DNA from: an uncultured Paraglaciecola sp.
GTDB lineage: Bacteria > Pseudomonadota > Gammaproteobacteria > Enterobacterales > Alteromonadaceae
Length of the DNA stretch: 64,000 nt
Direction: 5' to 3'
Assembly: GCF_937123705.1 (NCBI RefSeq)
Contig: NZ_CAKZKO010000004.1
Coordinates: 111,249 to 175,248 of the forward strand
In this document: positions 9,501-19,010 of the stretch, piece by piece
Position numbering within the stretch: the stretch's first letter is position 1
Layout: each line of letters opens with the position of its first letter
The notes under the pieces: model-generated
Seen by the model: only the letters and a program-made list of their open reading frames with translations
Told to the model about the DNA's origin: nothing
The model's database searches: none
Translations under genes and position numbers: made by a program

Positions 9501-10083
9501 TGAATTACTGGGTGACGGTCAATCGGGGCAAATATCCAGTATTGGTTTTACCTTATATATGGACATGCTTGAGCAAGCAGTGGAAGCCCTTAAAGAAGGC
9601 AAAGAACCTTCATTAGAGACTGCTTTGTCGGAGCAAACTGACATAGACTTGCGAGTTCCAGCATTGTTTCCAGACGACTATGTACCTGATGTCAATTTGC
9701 GGTTGTCACTCTATAAAAAATTGGCAGGCTGTAAAGACGAAAGAGCCGTCAATGAGTTACAGATTGAATTAATAGACAGATTTGGATTATTACCCCAAAG
9801 TGCTAAAAACCTATTGGATACCACTATGTTAAAGCTAAAAGCCAAACAACTCGGCATCCTTAAAATGGAAGGCACCAATAAAGGTGGTTTTGTAGAGTTT
9901 TCACAGCAGACTCAAATCGATCCTAGTTTTATTATAAAATTGATCCAGTCACAGCCAAGAATTTACAAATTGGACGGCCCGCAGAAACTCAAGTTTAACG
10001 TGCCTACCGAATCCGCTAAAGATAGACTTGAGCTGTTTAACAATATGCTAACTGAGTTTAGTCAACAATTACGGGCTGCTTAA
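6589..10083 (+). CDS. mfd: Transcription-repair coupling factor
   Basis: 1164-aa ATP-dependent translocase that removes RNA polymerase stalled at DNA damage and recruits the UvrABC excision system. Order of parts: UvrB-like N-terminal region (DTPSAIKLEKELDYF...FPDWETLPYDSFSPH), RNA-polymerase interaction (CarD/RID) domain near 480-560 (VVHFEHGVGRYLGL), RecG-type helicase with Walker A GDVGFGKTEVAMR near 641, DEEHRFG near 745, TATPIPRTL and the QLRGRVGRS motif, then the TRCF C-terminal domain. Full family length. Its TAA overlaps the ATG of csiV (TAATG), indicating coupled translation. Confidence 0.98.
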   Translation: MTQSIFSPPLPSNTLKSKNDIRQWGNLQGSSTALALAKGATQAKGPILLVTADTPSAIKLEKELDYFLQGQEVDVQLFPDWETLPYDSFSPHQDIVSQRLETLYQLTQNEPRVFIVPINTLMMRMAPVDYIGKYLLILKISQKLDINSFRQGLERAGYLHVNQVMSHSEFSIRGSIIDLFPMGSQHPYRIDLFDDEVDSIRHFDAETQRSGDKVTEIKLLPAREFPTDKDATLLFRQQYLGKFDANNSKESIYYQVGKGLMPGGIEYYLPLFFEKTATLFDYLNQDTTVLMYGDLQKAHDSYWQDVNHRYEQLRYNLARPLMHPADIFMRAEELFSALKEWPRVQVQSKALDTKSGSYNFATASVGDIALKPQNKVPWTSLKQQVAGWQNQKVRVLFSAESAGRREGLLEILSKADIKPKVFEHFDSFTQSDEPIGITVGAAEFSFLLEEPKTKVAFITETELLGHKISHRRKRDTRQGTDENAIIRNLAELQLGQPVVHFEHGVGRYLGLQTLDAGGITTEYLTIEYAKQSKLYVPVASLHLISRYSGGDIDHAPLHHLGTETWAKAKKKAADKVRDVAAQLLDVYARRAAKPGYAFKIAWDDYQSFSDSFPFEETLDQQKAINAVIQDMGSANAMDRLVCGDVGFGKTEVAMRAAFIAANQGKQVAILVPTTLLAHQHYENFAERFVNCPFRIEVLSRFVSAKDAKQTVAAIGEGKVDIIVGTHTLLQERLKFNDLGLVIIDEEHRFGVRQKEKFKALRSDVDILTLTATPIPRTLNMALSGMRDLSIIATPPAKRLPIKTFVQQRNKELIREAIMREILRGGQVYFLHNEVDTIERTAEEIKEIVPEARIVIGHGQMRERDLEKVMSDFNHQRFNVLLCTTIIETGIDVPSANTIVMDRADHLGLAQLHQLRGRVGRSHHQAYAYLLTPHRRRLSKDAAKRLDAISSLEELGAGFALATHDLEIRGAGELLGDGQSGQISSIGFTLYMDMLEQAVEALKEGKEPSLETALSEQTDIDLRVPALFPDDYVPDVNLRLSLYKKLAGCKDERAVNELQIELIDRFGLLPQSAKNLLDTTMLKLKAKQLGILKMEGTNKGGFVEFSQQTQIDPSFIIKLIQSQPRIYKLDGPQKLKFNVPTESAKDRLELFNNMLTEFSQQLRAA

Positions 10084-11696
10084 TGACACAAAAAATTGCC
10101 GTTCACCGATTAAAAACAATACTTTTACCAATAAAGTTTGCCCTAACAACTTTATTATTTAGCAGCGTTTTTACGCAAAAATCCTATGGACAAGAGCAAG
10201 AATGGTGGTTTGATGTTGAAGTCATTTTATTTGAACGTAAGCTAGATTCAGTCGCTATTGCCGAAACCTTCAAACAGTCACAACTGGTACAAGCCAACAG
10301 CGAATTTGTTGATTTACTTACCCCCTACCTCAATCCCGACTTAAGCTTTTTACGAGCAGGTCTGCCCTATTGCCGTGCTTCAAATAGACTCGCAGTTCAA
10401 ACGCAGTATCAACAAGATTTTGCTTTTGGGTTGCCATTAGATAATCCAAACAAAACCTCTTCATCACAACCAACTGACTTAAAAAGAGAGCTTGGTGAAC
10501 CACAGCAAAACTTAGATATGGGCACAGAACACTTAGCTGAAGAAAGATTTCAGTATCAAGTGGCAACAACGGATATATTTGCGCAATCCAAGGGTAAACA
10601 CTCAGTAGACAGCACCACTAATCTCGAGGATATAACGTCATCTAAAAAAGAACTGGCTGCAGAAACTAACCTACAAAGTCGGCCCATTCAGGTCGAGTTT
10701 ATCGAATGGCAGATCCCAAGCGAACTTCTGTGTTCCTACGCCGAGCAGATTGATCCATCTTTTGCGGCGATTAACATTTTACCAAGTGAAGAATTAAGTA
10801 GTCTGCCTACTCACTCAATAAAACGTGTTCCAGATATTATTGACGGTGTGCTGTGGCATAAAAAACACAACGCATTTTTGTTACCTACTTCAAACCTGCG
10901 TATGAGTGATCTCTACTCTAAAATTCGAAAGCAGCGAGATATCAGCCCATTATTACATCTTAGCTGGCGACAAGAAGTAAAGTTTGGTCGTGATAAAGCG
11001 CAAACATTTAGATTATTTGCAGGTGAGAATTTTGCGAATAATTTTGATGCTAATGGTTTACCCTTAGTTGAAAATACTGACCCTTTATTTGATAGATTAA
11101 GTCCGTCATTAGATGAAAATTACCTGCCTCAAGAAGTGCTCGCCCAATTAACTCCAGAGCAACAACAGGTATTTTTTTCTGGCGCTAAGGACAATGAATT
11201 AAAAACAAATCCTGATGATTTATTTACAAAAATTGAAACAGCGTTAGCTGACGTCACGCCACTCAACATTGCTCAAGTTGTTGATCAAATGGAACCTCAA
11301 AGTAAACAGCCAGAAAATAATATCAATCCAGCGATCCTGAATGAACTATGGCAATTAGATGGTGGTATTACCGTGTATTTACGTCATGTAGGGCGAGTTC
11401 CCTATTTACACATAGATAGTAATTTGGATTTCAGAAAGCCTGTATTTGATCCCCAGAAAGCTCAAAAAATAGAAAGTTCATCAACTGGTTTAGTTGCACA
11501 AGGAGAAATAGTAGTTAATCAAGAGCGACCACCCAACTACTTACAAAGTGTTAATTTTAATCAACTAAGACGAGTTATCAGTAAACAAGTGCATTATTTC
11601 GACCATCCACTATTTGGCATGATTGTAAGCATTAATCGCTATCGTTGGCCAGTGGCAGAAATGGATCTTAACGGAGCAGAATCGCAACAAAATTAG
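10083..11696 (+). CDS. csiV: CsiV-family peptidoglycan-binding protein
   Basis: 537-aa exported protein. In Vibrio, CsiV is a periplasmic peptidoglycan-binding protein needed for cell shape that works with the LpoA/PBP1a synthase; that role is carried over by family. The N-terminal signal sequence runs to about residue 36. Next comes EQEWWFDVEVILFERK, the family opening, and a long low-complexity middle rich in Gln, Ser and Asn. The conserved tail reads RRVISKQVHYFDHPLFGMIVSINRY. It starts within the mfd stop codon, the same mfd-csiV order found in other gammaproteobacteria. It is longer than typical members, through the middle insert. Confidence 0.85.
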   Translation: MTQKIAVHRLKTILLPIKFALTTLLFSSVFTQKSYGQEQEWWFDVEVILFERKLDSVAIAETFKQSQLVQANSEFVDLLTPYLNPDLSFLRAGLPYCRASNRLAVQTQYQQDFAFGLPLDNPNKTSSSQPTDLKRELGEPQQNLDMGTEHLAEERFQYQVATTDIFAQSKGKHSVDSTTNLEDITSSKKELAAETNLQSRPIQVEFIEWQIPSELLCSYAEQIDPSFAAINILPSEELSSLPTHSIKRVPDIIDGVLWHKKHNAFLLPTSNLRMSDLYSKIRKQRDISPLLHLSWRQEVKFGRDKAQTFRLFAGENFANNFDANGLPLVENTDPLFDRLSPSLDENYLPQEVLAQLTPEQQQVFFSGAKDNELKTNPDDLFTKIETALADVTPLNIAQVVDQMEPQSKQPENNINPAILNELWQLDGGITVYLRHVGRVPYLHIDSNLDFRKPVFDPQKAQKIESSSTGLVAQGEIVVNQERPPNYLQSVNFNQLRRVISKQVHYFDHPLFGMIVSINRYRWPVAEMDLNGAESQQN

Positions 11697-11744
11697 CTTT
11701 AAAAACTAGATTGGCATTTTGCGCAAACAACCAAAAGAATAATA

Positions 11745-13121
11745 ATGAAAATCACCAGAAACCACTTTATATTTATTGCTCCTTTATGCGCCGTGTTCTT
11801 TTATCTTGCACTACAGGCTGCAGGGCTTGATTATAAACCTTCCATTGCAGCAGCAATTACATTACTCACAGTAATTTGGTGGATTACTGAAGCTATTCCC
11901 ATTCCCGCAGCTTCACTTGTTCCTTTTGCACTTTTACCTATGTTTGGGGTGTTAGATCATAAAGTTGCCGCATCCTCATTGGGCAGTCACGTCATTCTAT
12001 TGCTGATGGGCGCCTTTATGCTTTCAAAATCTTTAGAAAAAAGTGGGGCTCACGAAAGGTTAGCTGTGTATATGGTGCGGTTAGTCGGTGTATCTAGTGG
12101 CCGTAGGCTAGTGCTAGGTTTTATGTTAGCCGCAGGATTTTTAAGTATGTGGATTTCCAATACGGCTACCACCTTAATAATGCTGCCTATGGCATTAGCG
12201 GTTCTATCCCATGTAGACAACAAAAATCTAAAAGTAGCGCTGATACTCGGCATAGCCTACGCAGCCTCGGTTGGTGGTCTAGGGACACTCATTGGTACTA
12301 CCCCGAATATAATATTTGCCGGCATTTACGAAGAACATACCGGCAAGGAATTCGGCTTTGTAGAATGGATGAAAATTGGCGTGCCCGCAGTTTTAATAGC
12401 CATACCTGTGATGGCTTTGTGGTTAACACGAAAAGTAAAACTGGAACACAAGATAGTCCTGCCTGAACTTGGTCAATGGCGCATTGAAGAAAAACGCACC
12501 TTATGGGTATTTGGTTTAACTGCTATGGCGTGGATCACCCGAAAAGAGCCCTTTGGAGGTTGGAGCGACGCCTTAGATATCACCATTGCCGGTGATAGCA
12601 CTATAGCGTTGTTTGCAGTTGTAGTGATGTTTGTTGTACCCAATGGCAAAGGCAGTAGGCTACTCGACTGGGATACCGCAAAATCTATCCCTTGGGGCAT
12701 GTTGTTGCTTTTTGCAGGCGGCATCGCCATTGCCAAAGGGTTTACCGCTTCAGGCCTTAGCACTATGTTAGGCGATTGGCTGTCATCATTGTCAAACCTA
12801 CCGCCCATATTAATGATTTTAACCATTTGTTTAGTAGTGACCTATCTCACCGAAATCACCAGTAACACCGCAACGGCAACACTACTGATGCCCATATTGG
12901 CCATAGCTGCCATATCATCTGGTTACGACCCAATAATATTTATGATACCCGCAGCCATGGCCGCAAGCTGCGCCTTTATGCTCCCTGTGGCCACCGCTCC
13001 CAATGCCATAGCTTATGGAACTGGCGAAATTGAAATAAAAGATATGGTCAAAGAAGGTGCCATTTTAAGCGTATTAGTTTCAAACATAGTGGCGATGATT
13101 TGTTACTGGTTTTTGGTTTAG
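11745..13121 (+). CDS. DASS/SLC13 family anion:sodium symporter
   Basis: 458-aa integral membrane transporter with about eleven membrane segments. Both halves hold the diagnostic SNT motif: ISNTATTLIMLPMA near residue 138 and TSNTATATLLMPILA near residue 370, which form the sodium and substrate sites in dicarboxylate/citrate/sulfate carriers such as VcINDY. The likely substrate is a C4 dicarboxylate or related carboxylate, not proven. It begins 49 nt after csiV and ends before a strong bidirectional terminator. Confidence 0.88.
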   Translation: MKITRNHFIFIAPLCAVFFYLALQAAGLDYKPSIAAAITLLTVIWWITEAIPIPAASLVPFALLPMFGVLDHKVAASSLGSHVILLLMGAFMLSKSLEKSGAHERLAVYMVRLVGVSSGRRLVLGFMLAAGFLSMWISNTATTLIMLPMALAVLSHVDNKNLKVALILGIAYAASVGGLGTLIGTTPNIIFAGIYEEHTGKEFGFVEWMKIGVPAVLIAIPVMALWLTRKVKLEHKIVLPELGQWRIEEKRTLWVFGLTAMAWITRKEPFGGWSDALDITIAGDSTIALFAVVVMFVVPNGKGSRLLDWDTAKSIPWGMLLLFAGGIAIAKGFTASGLSTMLGDWLSSLSNLPPILMILTICLVVTYLTEITSNTATATLLMPILAIAAISSGYDPIIFMIPAAMAASCAFMLPVATAPNAIAYGTGEIEIKDMVKEGAILSVLVSNIVAMICYWFLV

Positions 13122-13197
13122 GTGAAAGAGTAGCCACTCTACTTTCGTGTTAGTCGCGTTATCTAATACTCTAAGCCGTATTATTTTTTAGGTATAA

Positions 13198-13228
13198 AAA
13201 AACACCAGCTCAACGGGCTGGTGTTTTT
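13198..13228. terminator. Bidirectional terminator between convergent genes
   Basis: AAAAACACCAGC (13198-13209) pairs with GCTGGTGTTTTT (13217-13228) across a 7-nt loop, giving a 12-bp stem with T-runs on both strands. It serves both the transporter gene (plus) and the PEP-CTERM gene (minus). Confidence 0.92.
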
Positions 13229-13253
13229 ATTTATTTTGAAGAATTTTATTTAA

Positions 13254-14102
13254 CTAAGCTTTAATTTTTCGACAGCCCAAACCGAGCAATCCCAAACCAA
13301 AAATAAATAAAGTTGATGGCTCTGGTACACCGGTCGGATCGGTGTCGCTAAAACTACCGGCTTGAATAAATACCGTAGAGTCCCATTCCGCATCTGATGT
13401 ATCTGCAATGCGCATACTAATTGTGTGCTGCCCGGCGCTAAGTCCGGTTGCGGTGGCAGTAAACATATCGGTAAAACCATCGTACTCAATATTAAAGAAT
13501 GGTCCACCGTCTTGAAGATCATTATTATTGAAGAAACCGGCGTTACTACCGCCATTAACCGTATTAATCGCCACCGCAGTATCGGTTCCCGGTATTAGCG
13601 CAATATTCACTCCATCTAAGAAAAAAGCAAATACATCATTAAATGTTGAATCGACCCATTCATTATATTCATCAGAGGCGAAAATATAGTTAAAAAACAA
13701 ATCACCGCCATCACTAATAAAATCAAAGGTTAACACTGCCGCATCTTCAGTAGTTGCACCAACAATAGCATCTAAATCGGCGTCCCCTGCGGTTCCAAAT
13801 TCTGTTGTGACATTATCTTGTTGATTGGGTCCAACAGCATCAACGACGCTGCCTGAACTAAGCATAATTCCACTATCGAAACCTAGACCGGCACTTATTC
13901 CACCGGTAAAGGTACCAAACGCAGCAGAGGCACCAGTATTAACAATATTTGAAGTTGAAATTCCGGTCCCCAAAATATTAGTCACCAGATCACTTCCCGA
14001 ATCGTTTTGGGTAACGATTAAATCAGCATGAGCAAAATTACAAACACTCATAGTAGCGATAGCGACAGCCGCTAACGCAGTCTTTTTTGATACATTTTTC
14101 AT
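13254..14102 (-). CDS. Choice-of-anchor L domain protein with PEP-CTERM sorting signal
   Basis: 282-aa exported surface protein. The signal peptide ends at ...NFAHA. The body is Asp/Gly/Ser/Asn-rich and includes FFNYIFASDEYNEWVDSTFNDVFAFFLDG, the hallmark of choice-of-anchor L domains. The C-terminus carries the PEP-CTERM signal: VPEPST, a hydrophobic helix (LFIFGLGLLGLG), then CRKIKA, the region processed by an exosortase. Such proteins are linked to exopolysaccharide or biofilm surfaces. No exosortase gene is in the window. Stand-alone gene; ligand or partner unknown. Confidence 0.9.
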   Translation of the reverse strand: MKNVSKKTALAAVAIATMSVCNFAHADLIVTQNDSGSDLVTNILGTGISTSNIVNTGASAAFGTFTGGISAGLGFDSGIMLSSGSVVDAVGPNQQDNVTTEFGTAGDADLDAIVGATTEDAAVLTFDFISDGGDLFFNYIFASDEYNEWVDSTFNDVFAFFLDGVNIALIPGTDTAVAINTVNGGSNAGFFNNNDLQDGGPFFNIEYDGFTDMFTATATGLSAGQHTISMRIADTSDAEWDSTVFIQAGSFSDTDPTGVPEPSTLFIFGLGLLGLGCRKIKA

Positions 14103-14393
14103 ATTGACGTCCTTAAGAATGAAATATTATTTTTATCTACTCTATCGAACAAAAATTAAGCATTAAACGCACCAAAAATGTAAACTTCAATAATTTCAAA
14201 TAATTAAGAGACAATGATTATCTAACGAATACAGACAATGTAAAAAATACCGACAGTTTGGAGGTTATTGTGATTGTCTAAAAATACAGCCAATTACACA
14301 TACATTATATAGGTAGGCGGAAGTTGTACTTAGCCTGCAGTAAACTATTTTCAAAACAACACAATAATTAACCTGATAAACTCTAGATAACCA

Positions 14394-15425
14394 CTATTTA
14401 GCATTCAAATTAAACTGCTGCAATACGCTACTGGCTTGTTGGTGCTCAGTTGTTTTGAGCAAGCTCGCAAAGTCCATACCTTGCTGCTTTCTAAGCCTTT
14501 TAAGTCTGGCTACGCTATTTTTACTCAGACCTAAATCAGTCGGTAAGCCATCAATCACTTGGGTGGCACCTAGTGGATCGTTACACACTAAAACCATATC
14601 GCAGCCTGCAGCTATCGCGAGTTCGGCCCTCTCTACAATACCGCCCATTTGCACTGCGCCTTGCATAGAAAGATCATCAGAAAACACCACGCCATCAAAA
14701 TTCAGTTGTTGGCGTAATATTTGTTTAACCCATATTTGGGAAAAACCTGCAGGTAACGCATCCACATCGGGATAGATCACATGGGCCGGCATCACCGCAT
14801 CTAACAGCCCTTGTTGATGGATGGCTTTAAAAATGGCCATATCCAGTGAAAAAATATCGTTTTTACTGCGTTTATCTACTGGCATGGCAACATGAGAATC
14901 TTCAAGCACATTACCATGTCCGGGAAAATGTTTACCTGTAGCGCGCATACCCGCTCGGTGCATGCCTTTGATAAACTCACTGGCGAGTTGCACTATTTGC
15001 TTAGGTTGTTGATGAAAACTTCGGTCACCAATGACTTCAGATACACCATGAATATCCAGTACAGGAGCGAAGCTAATATCTATGTCGAAGGCTAACAACT
15101 CAGCGGCCATTAACCAGCCAAATTGCTCACACAAGTAGCCAGCATTTTCAGAACTATCATTGGTTTGCTGGGCGATGCTGCCCATTGCGGGTATTTGATT
15201 AAATCCCTGTCGAAAACGCTGAACCCTGCCCCCTTCGTGGTCTGTAGCAATTAGAATTTGATTACGCGATGTATCCCTAATGTGCTGAACAAGATCAGTT
15301 AGCTGTTTTTGGTCGTGATAGTTGCGGCTGAATAGGATGAGCCCGCCTACTAGCGGGTGGTCAAGCATCTCTATCTCTTCGTGTGTCAATTCATAGCCAG
15401 ACACATCTAACATTAATGGCCCCAT
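14394..15425 (-). CDS. nagZ: Beta-N-acetylhexosaminidase (peptidoglycan recycling)
   Basis: 343-aa cytoplasmic glycoside hydrolase of family GH3. It removes N-acetylglucosamine from anhydro-muropeptides during cell-wall recycling, and its product can influence AmpC-type beta-lactamase induction. Visible are the substrate-loop motif KHFPGHG at 165-171 with DSH at 176-178 (the catalytic His), [12 protein letters not shown] near 60-72 and the nucleophile region FSDDLSMQG near 249. Length is normal. It diverges from nadK across a short gap. Confidence 0.96.
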   Translation of the reverse strand: MGPLMLDVSGYELTHEEIEMLDHPLVGGLILFSRNYHDQKQLTDLVQHIRDTSRNQILIATDHEGGRVQRFRQGFNQIPAMGSIAQQTNDSSENAGYLCEQFGWLMAAELLAFDIDISFAPVLDIHGVSEVIGDRSFHQQPKQIVQLASEFIKGMHRAGMRATGKHFPGHGNVLEDSHVAMPVDKRSKNDIFSLDMAIFKAIHQQGLLDAVMPAHVIYPDVDALPAGFSQIWVKQILRQQLNFDGVVFSDDLSMQGAVQMGGIVERAELAIAAGCDMVLVCNDPLGATQVIDGLPTDLGLSKNSVARLKRLRKQQGMDFASLLKTTEHQQASSVLQQFNLNAK

Positions 15426-15564
15426 TCAGTCGTGCTCTTCTTATGGTCGTTTAAGTCTTGAACCATCATATTATATTAAGGAACACATAATCCAAACGAA
15501 AAATATGACTTTCAAACTAGGTCGTGGTTATACTCTGGCAATTCAATTTTTAAGACATTGTTTA

Positions 15565-16440
15565 ATGAAGTTTAAAACCGTTGGTTTAATAGGCAAACAA
15601 GCGCACCTAGGTGCAAACCTCAGTCTCAGGGAATTAATCGTTTACCTAACCAAACGAGGTTGCCGTGTTTTAGTAGAAAGGAATACAGCCCAAGCCCTTA
15701 AGACTAATGGTTTTGAAACATCTAGCTTGCTCGAAATTGGTGAGCATGCCGATTTAGCCATAGTGGTAGGTGGTGATGGCAATATGCTTGGCGCTGCCCG
15801 AGTTCTCGCTGAATACAATGTTGCTGTTGTGGGGGTTAACCGAGGAAACTTAGGCTTTTTAACTGATATCAATCCTGAAGAGTTTGCTTCGCAACTTGAT
15901 AGAATTTTTGACGGCGACTACCAGGTAGAACAACGATTTTTGTTAGAAGTTGAAGTCTATCGAAATGGCGAAATTCAAAGTAAAGACTCGGCAGTAAACG
16001 AAGTGGTGTTACACCACGGTAAAGTGGCTCATATGATGGAGTTTGAAGTCTACTTAGATGACAACTTTGTATTTAGTCAACGTTCAGACGGCTTAATTGT
16101 AGCCACACCCACTGGCTCAACGGCCTATTCATTGTCAGGTGGCGGCCCTATTCTTACCCCAAATTTAGACGCGCTAACCTTAGTTCCTATGTTCCCTCAT
16201 ACCTTGAGTAGCCGACCTATAGTGGTAGATGCCAATAGCACCGTAAAACTAAAAGTTTCACCCGAGAATACCGATAACCTGCAAGTTAGTTGTGACAGTC
16301 ACATAGTGCTCACTGTTTTACCTGGTGATGAAATTATCATTTGCAAAAACCCAGCTAAGTTGTCTTTGATTCATCCCAATGACTACAACTATTTCAATGT
16401 GCTACGTACAAAATTAGGTTGGGGTAGTAAACTCTACTAA
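15565..16440 (+). CDS. nadK: NAD kinase
   Basis: ATP-dependent kinase making NADP from NAD in the cytoplasm. The GGDGN motif near residue 54 and [11 protein letters not shown] near residue 77 form the active site; [22 protein letters not shown] is the NAD-binding loop. I chose ATG 15565 (291 aa) over the frame opening at 15505, because the family starts just there ([11 protein letters not shown]) and the E. coli enzyme is 292 aa. It lies before recN and bamE, the usual order. Confidence 0.96.
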   Translation: MKFKTVGLIGKQAHLGANLSLRELIVYLTKRGCRVLVERNTAQALKTNGFETSSLLEIGEHADLAIVVGGDGNMLGAARVLAEYNVAVVGVNRGNLGFLTDINPEEFASQLDRIFDGDYQVEQRFLLEVEVYRNGEIQSKDSAVNEVVLHHGKVAHMMEFEVYLDDNFVFSQRSDGLIVATPTGSTAYSLSGGGPILTPNLDALTLVPMFPHTLSSRPIVVDANSTVKLKVSPENTDNLQVSCDSHIVLTVLPGDEIIICKNPAKLSLIHPNDYNYFNVLRTKLGWGSKLY

Positions 16441-16487
16441 ACCCTGTGAAGTATTTTTCAAAAGATCACTAGACACACACCCAAAGC

Positions 16488-16522
16488 ATGGTTATATTTA
16501 CAGTTACTGTATATTTAACCAT
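16488..16522. promoter_or_regulatory. Pair of overlapping degenerate LexA (SOS) boxes before recN
   Basis: Two CTGT-N8-ACAG-like sites lie back to back. The left is ATGG-N8-ACAG (16488-16503) and the right is CTGT-N8-CCAT (16507-16522). Each matches 6 of 8 core bases, and the whole forms a near-perfect 35-bp palindrome. recN is a LexA target with two boxes in E. coli, so SOS control is likely but inferred. Confidence 0.55.
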
Positions 16523-16551
16523 GTATAACATGTTTTAGTCGAGAATTTGCA

Positions 16552-18225
16552 ATGCTTACTCATCTATCTATCCGTAATTTTGCTGTTGTTAAGTCATTAG
16601 ACGTCGATTTTGCCCAAGGAATGACCGCTGTTACGGGCGAAACAGGAGCAGGAAAATCCATATCAGTGGATGCTTTAGGTTTATGTTTAGGTGATCGTGC
16701 AGATAATGGCATGGTACGCACCGGTGCCGACAAAGCAGAAGTCTGCGCTGGTTTTAACGTAAACCAGTTGCCTGATGCCCTAGTTTGGCTTGAAGAGCAT
16801 GAATTAGCGGATGAAGATGAAGTTTTAATTAGACGTGTGATTTCCTCTGAAGGCCGTTCAAAAGCTTTCGTTAACGGCACGGCTGTGCCTTTACAGCAGT
16901 TAAAAGATCTCGGGCAATTTCTATTGAGTATTCATGGCCAACATGCCCACCAACATCTTTTAAAAAGCGACAATCAACGGCAAATACTCGACCAATATGC
17001 CGAACATGACTCCTTATTAGATAACGTAACTTCTTGCTATCAAACACTCAAAAAGCAGCGGCAGCAGTATGTAGATTTGATAAACGGACAGCAACAACGT
17101 GAAGACCGTAGTCAGTTGTTATCCTATCAAATTCAAGAGCTTGACGAGTTTGCGTTAGCTGATGGGGAATTTATCGCCTTAGAAAGTGAGCATAAAAAAC
17201 TCAGTCACAGCCAAACTTTATTGGAGCAAAGCCAAGTCAGTTTCCATCAACTGTATGAAGCAGAAGACTTTAATGCCCTATCTGCGGTACAAAGCAGTGT
17301 TGACCGATTAACTGAATTACAAGAGCACGACCCTAGCCTTACGCCTATAGTATTGATGTTAACCGAAGCCAGCATACAAATAGACGAGGCAGCTACCGAG
17401 TTACGTGCCTATAGCGAGCAACTCGAAATTGATCCTATGCGGATGCAAAATGTCGAAGCCCGTTATTCACAAGCCTTAGATTTATCCAGAAAACATAGTG
17501 TGCAACCTGAGAGCTTATATGAATGTCATCAACAACTTAGCACTGAGTTTCAGGCACTAGTTAAAGACGATTCGCGATTAGCAGAACTCAAAGCTCAAAT
17601 CCTTGAATTAGAGCAGCAATATCAGCAAGCGGCTCAAAAACTCAGCCTATCGAGGCAAAAAGCGGCCAAGTCTTTTGCAAAACAAGTCGAACAACATATT
17701 CACAAAATGAATATGGCAGATGCCGTGTTTAAAATAAATGTTGAATACCAAAGTCAAGGTACGCCTAATAAGCTTGGATTAGACACAGTGCAGTTTGTGG
17801 TTGCGACTAATCAAGGCCAGGCCATTGATAAGCTAGAAAAAGTGGTATCTGGTGGCGAATTATCGCGTATTGGGCTGGCGATTCAGGTTATTAGTTCAAG
17901 TAATAACAATATTGCTACTATGATTTTTGACGAAGTTGACAGCGGGATCAGTGGTTCAACGGCTTCTGTGGTAGGGCAATTACTGCGAGAATTAGGCAAC
18001 AGTGCCCAAGTAATATGTGTTACACATTTACCCCAAGTAGCAGCTAGAGCCCACAACCAAATGTTTGTGACTAAATTCAGCGATAAAAAAGTCACAGAAA
18101 CCCATATGATTTGTTTACAAGAAAATGAACGAATTGAAGAGTTAGCACGTCTACTAGCGGGTGATACTCTTACCGAGTCGGCCATTGCAAATGCCAGAGA
18201 ATTGCTGCAAATGAGTCATTCTTAA
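16552..18225 (+). CDS. recN: DNA repair protein RecN
   Basis: 557-aa SMC-like ATPase of the SOS response that helps repair double-strand breaks by RecA-dependent recombination. The head is split: Walker A GETGAGKS at residues 29-36, and at the C-terminal end the signature VVSGGELSRIGLA and Walker B IFDEVDSGISG. A long Gln/Glu-rich coiled coil lies between (~155-370). Length matches the family. Overlapping SOS-like boxes lie 30-65 nt upstream. Confidence 0.97.
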   Translation: MLTHLSIRNFAVVKSLDVDFAQGMTAVTGETGAGKSISVDALGLCLGDRADNGMVRTGADKAEVCAGFNVNQLPDALVWLEEHELADEDEVLIRRVISSEGRSKAFVNGTAVPLQQLKDLGQFLLSIHGQHAHQHLLKSDNQRQILDQYAEHDSLLDNVTSCYQTLKKQRQQYVDLINGQQQREDRSQLLSYQIQELDEFALADGEFIALESEHKKLSHSQTLLEQSQVSFHQLYEAEDFNALSAVQSSVDRLTELQEHDPSLTPIVLMLTEASIQIDEAATELRAYSEQLEIDPMRMQNVEARYSQALDLSRKHSVQPESLYECHQQLSTEFQALVKDDSRLAELKAQILELEQQYQQAAQKLSLSRQKAAKSFAKQVEQHIHKMNMADAVFKINVEYQSQGTPNKLGLDTVQFVVATNQGQAIDKLEKVVSGGELSRIGLAIQVISSSNNNIATMIFDEVDSGISGSTASVVGQLLRELGNSAQVICVTHLPQVAARAHNQMFVTKFSDKKVTETHMICLQENERIEELARLLAGDTLTESAIANARELLQMSHS

Positions 18226-18338
18226 CAATTAGGCATTGATTGCAATAACAGGGCTGGGTTAGGATGCTTCGCCAAAGTCAGTATGTTCCTGATATTTACC
18301 CTTAATTGCATGTACCAACGCTGAGATATTGAGTCACA

Positions 18339-18695
18339 ATGAAGTTTAAAAATTTACTATTAGTATTAACCGCCACTATGATGTTGTCAGCTTGTGCTGA
18401 TTGGATTTTCCGAATTGATATACCGCAAGGTAATTTTTTAGATGAGAAGGACGTAAAAAAACTAAGAATTGATATGTCCAAAGAACAGGTTACATTTGTA
18501 TTGGGCAAACCTGTTTTAGAAGATGCGTTTGACCACGACACTTGGTACTACCTATATCAAATGAAGCGAGGAATGAAGCAACGCGGGGAAGATTTTCGCA
18601 AAGAACTGACGATTAAATTTGTCGACGATAAGGTGGCGGAAGTCACAGGTGATTTTGAATTATCTGAAGACTTTAATATCCCACTAGATCAATAA
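18339..18695 (+). CDS. bamE: Outer-membrane protein assembly factor BamE (lipoprotein)
   Basis: 118-aa outer-membrane lipoprotein of the BAM complex that inserts beta-barrel proteins. Lipobox LSAC at residues 17-20 follows a short hydrophobic signal. The SmpA/OmlA domain follows: QGNFLDEKDVKKLRIDMSKEQVTFVLGKPVL, then DTWYYLYQMK. Its place after recN matches E. coli and many gammaproteobacteria. Confidence 0.95.
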   Translation: MKFKNLLLVLTATMMLSACADWIFRIDIPQGNFLDEKDVKKLRIDMSKEQVTFVLGKPVLEDAFDHDTWYYLYQMKRGMKQRGEDFRKELTIKFVDDKVAEVTGDFELSEDFNIPLDQ

Positions 18696-18831
18696 CCTTT
18701 ATCCCCTATTCATAATCACCTTGAAAGCCTAGCAAACTTCTGCGGTGAACTCGCTTTCAAATCATCTAAAAATGTCAAAACAATGGCCTAGATCCCTGCT
18801 AACAACATGCAGGGATGACAGTGATGATGGC

Positions 18832-18932
18832 CGTCATTCTCAAGCGCTACCCACACTCCGTCATTCCCGAGTGCTACCCACACTCCGTCATTCCCGAATG
18901 CTTTTATCGGGAATCCATTTGTTTTATGCAAC
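18832..18932. repeat. Tandem 27-nt repeats with inverted CGTCATTCCCG motif
   Basis: Two nearly identical 27-nt units starting GCTACCCACACTCCGTCATT occupy 18846-18872 and 18873-18899, preceded by a partial unit. The end forms a hairpin: ATTCCCGA ... TCGGGAAT (about 18890-18914). Such CGTCATTCCCG hairpins are common dispersed intergenic repeats in marine gammaproteobacteria. No gene is supported in 18696-19091. Confidence 0.75.
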
Positions 18933-19010
18933 AAGCCTTATACCATTCTTTTGTCTGCGGCGCGTAGCTCTCTGTGGTGAATATGCTTTTAAAATGCTCA
19001 ACCAAATTAA

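Noticed and set aside
18846..18899. Possible CRISPR array from two 27-nt repeats
   Set aside because: The repeats are directly adjacent with no spacers, and there are no cas genes.
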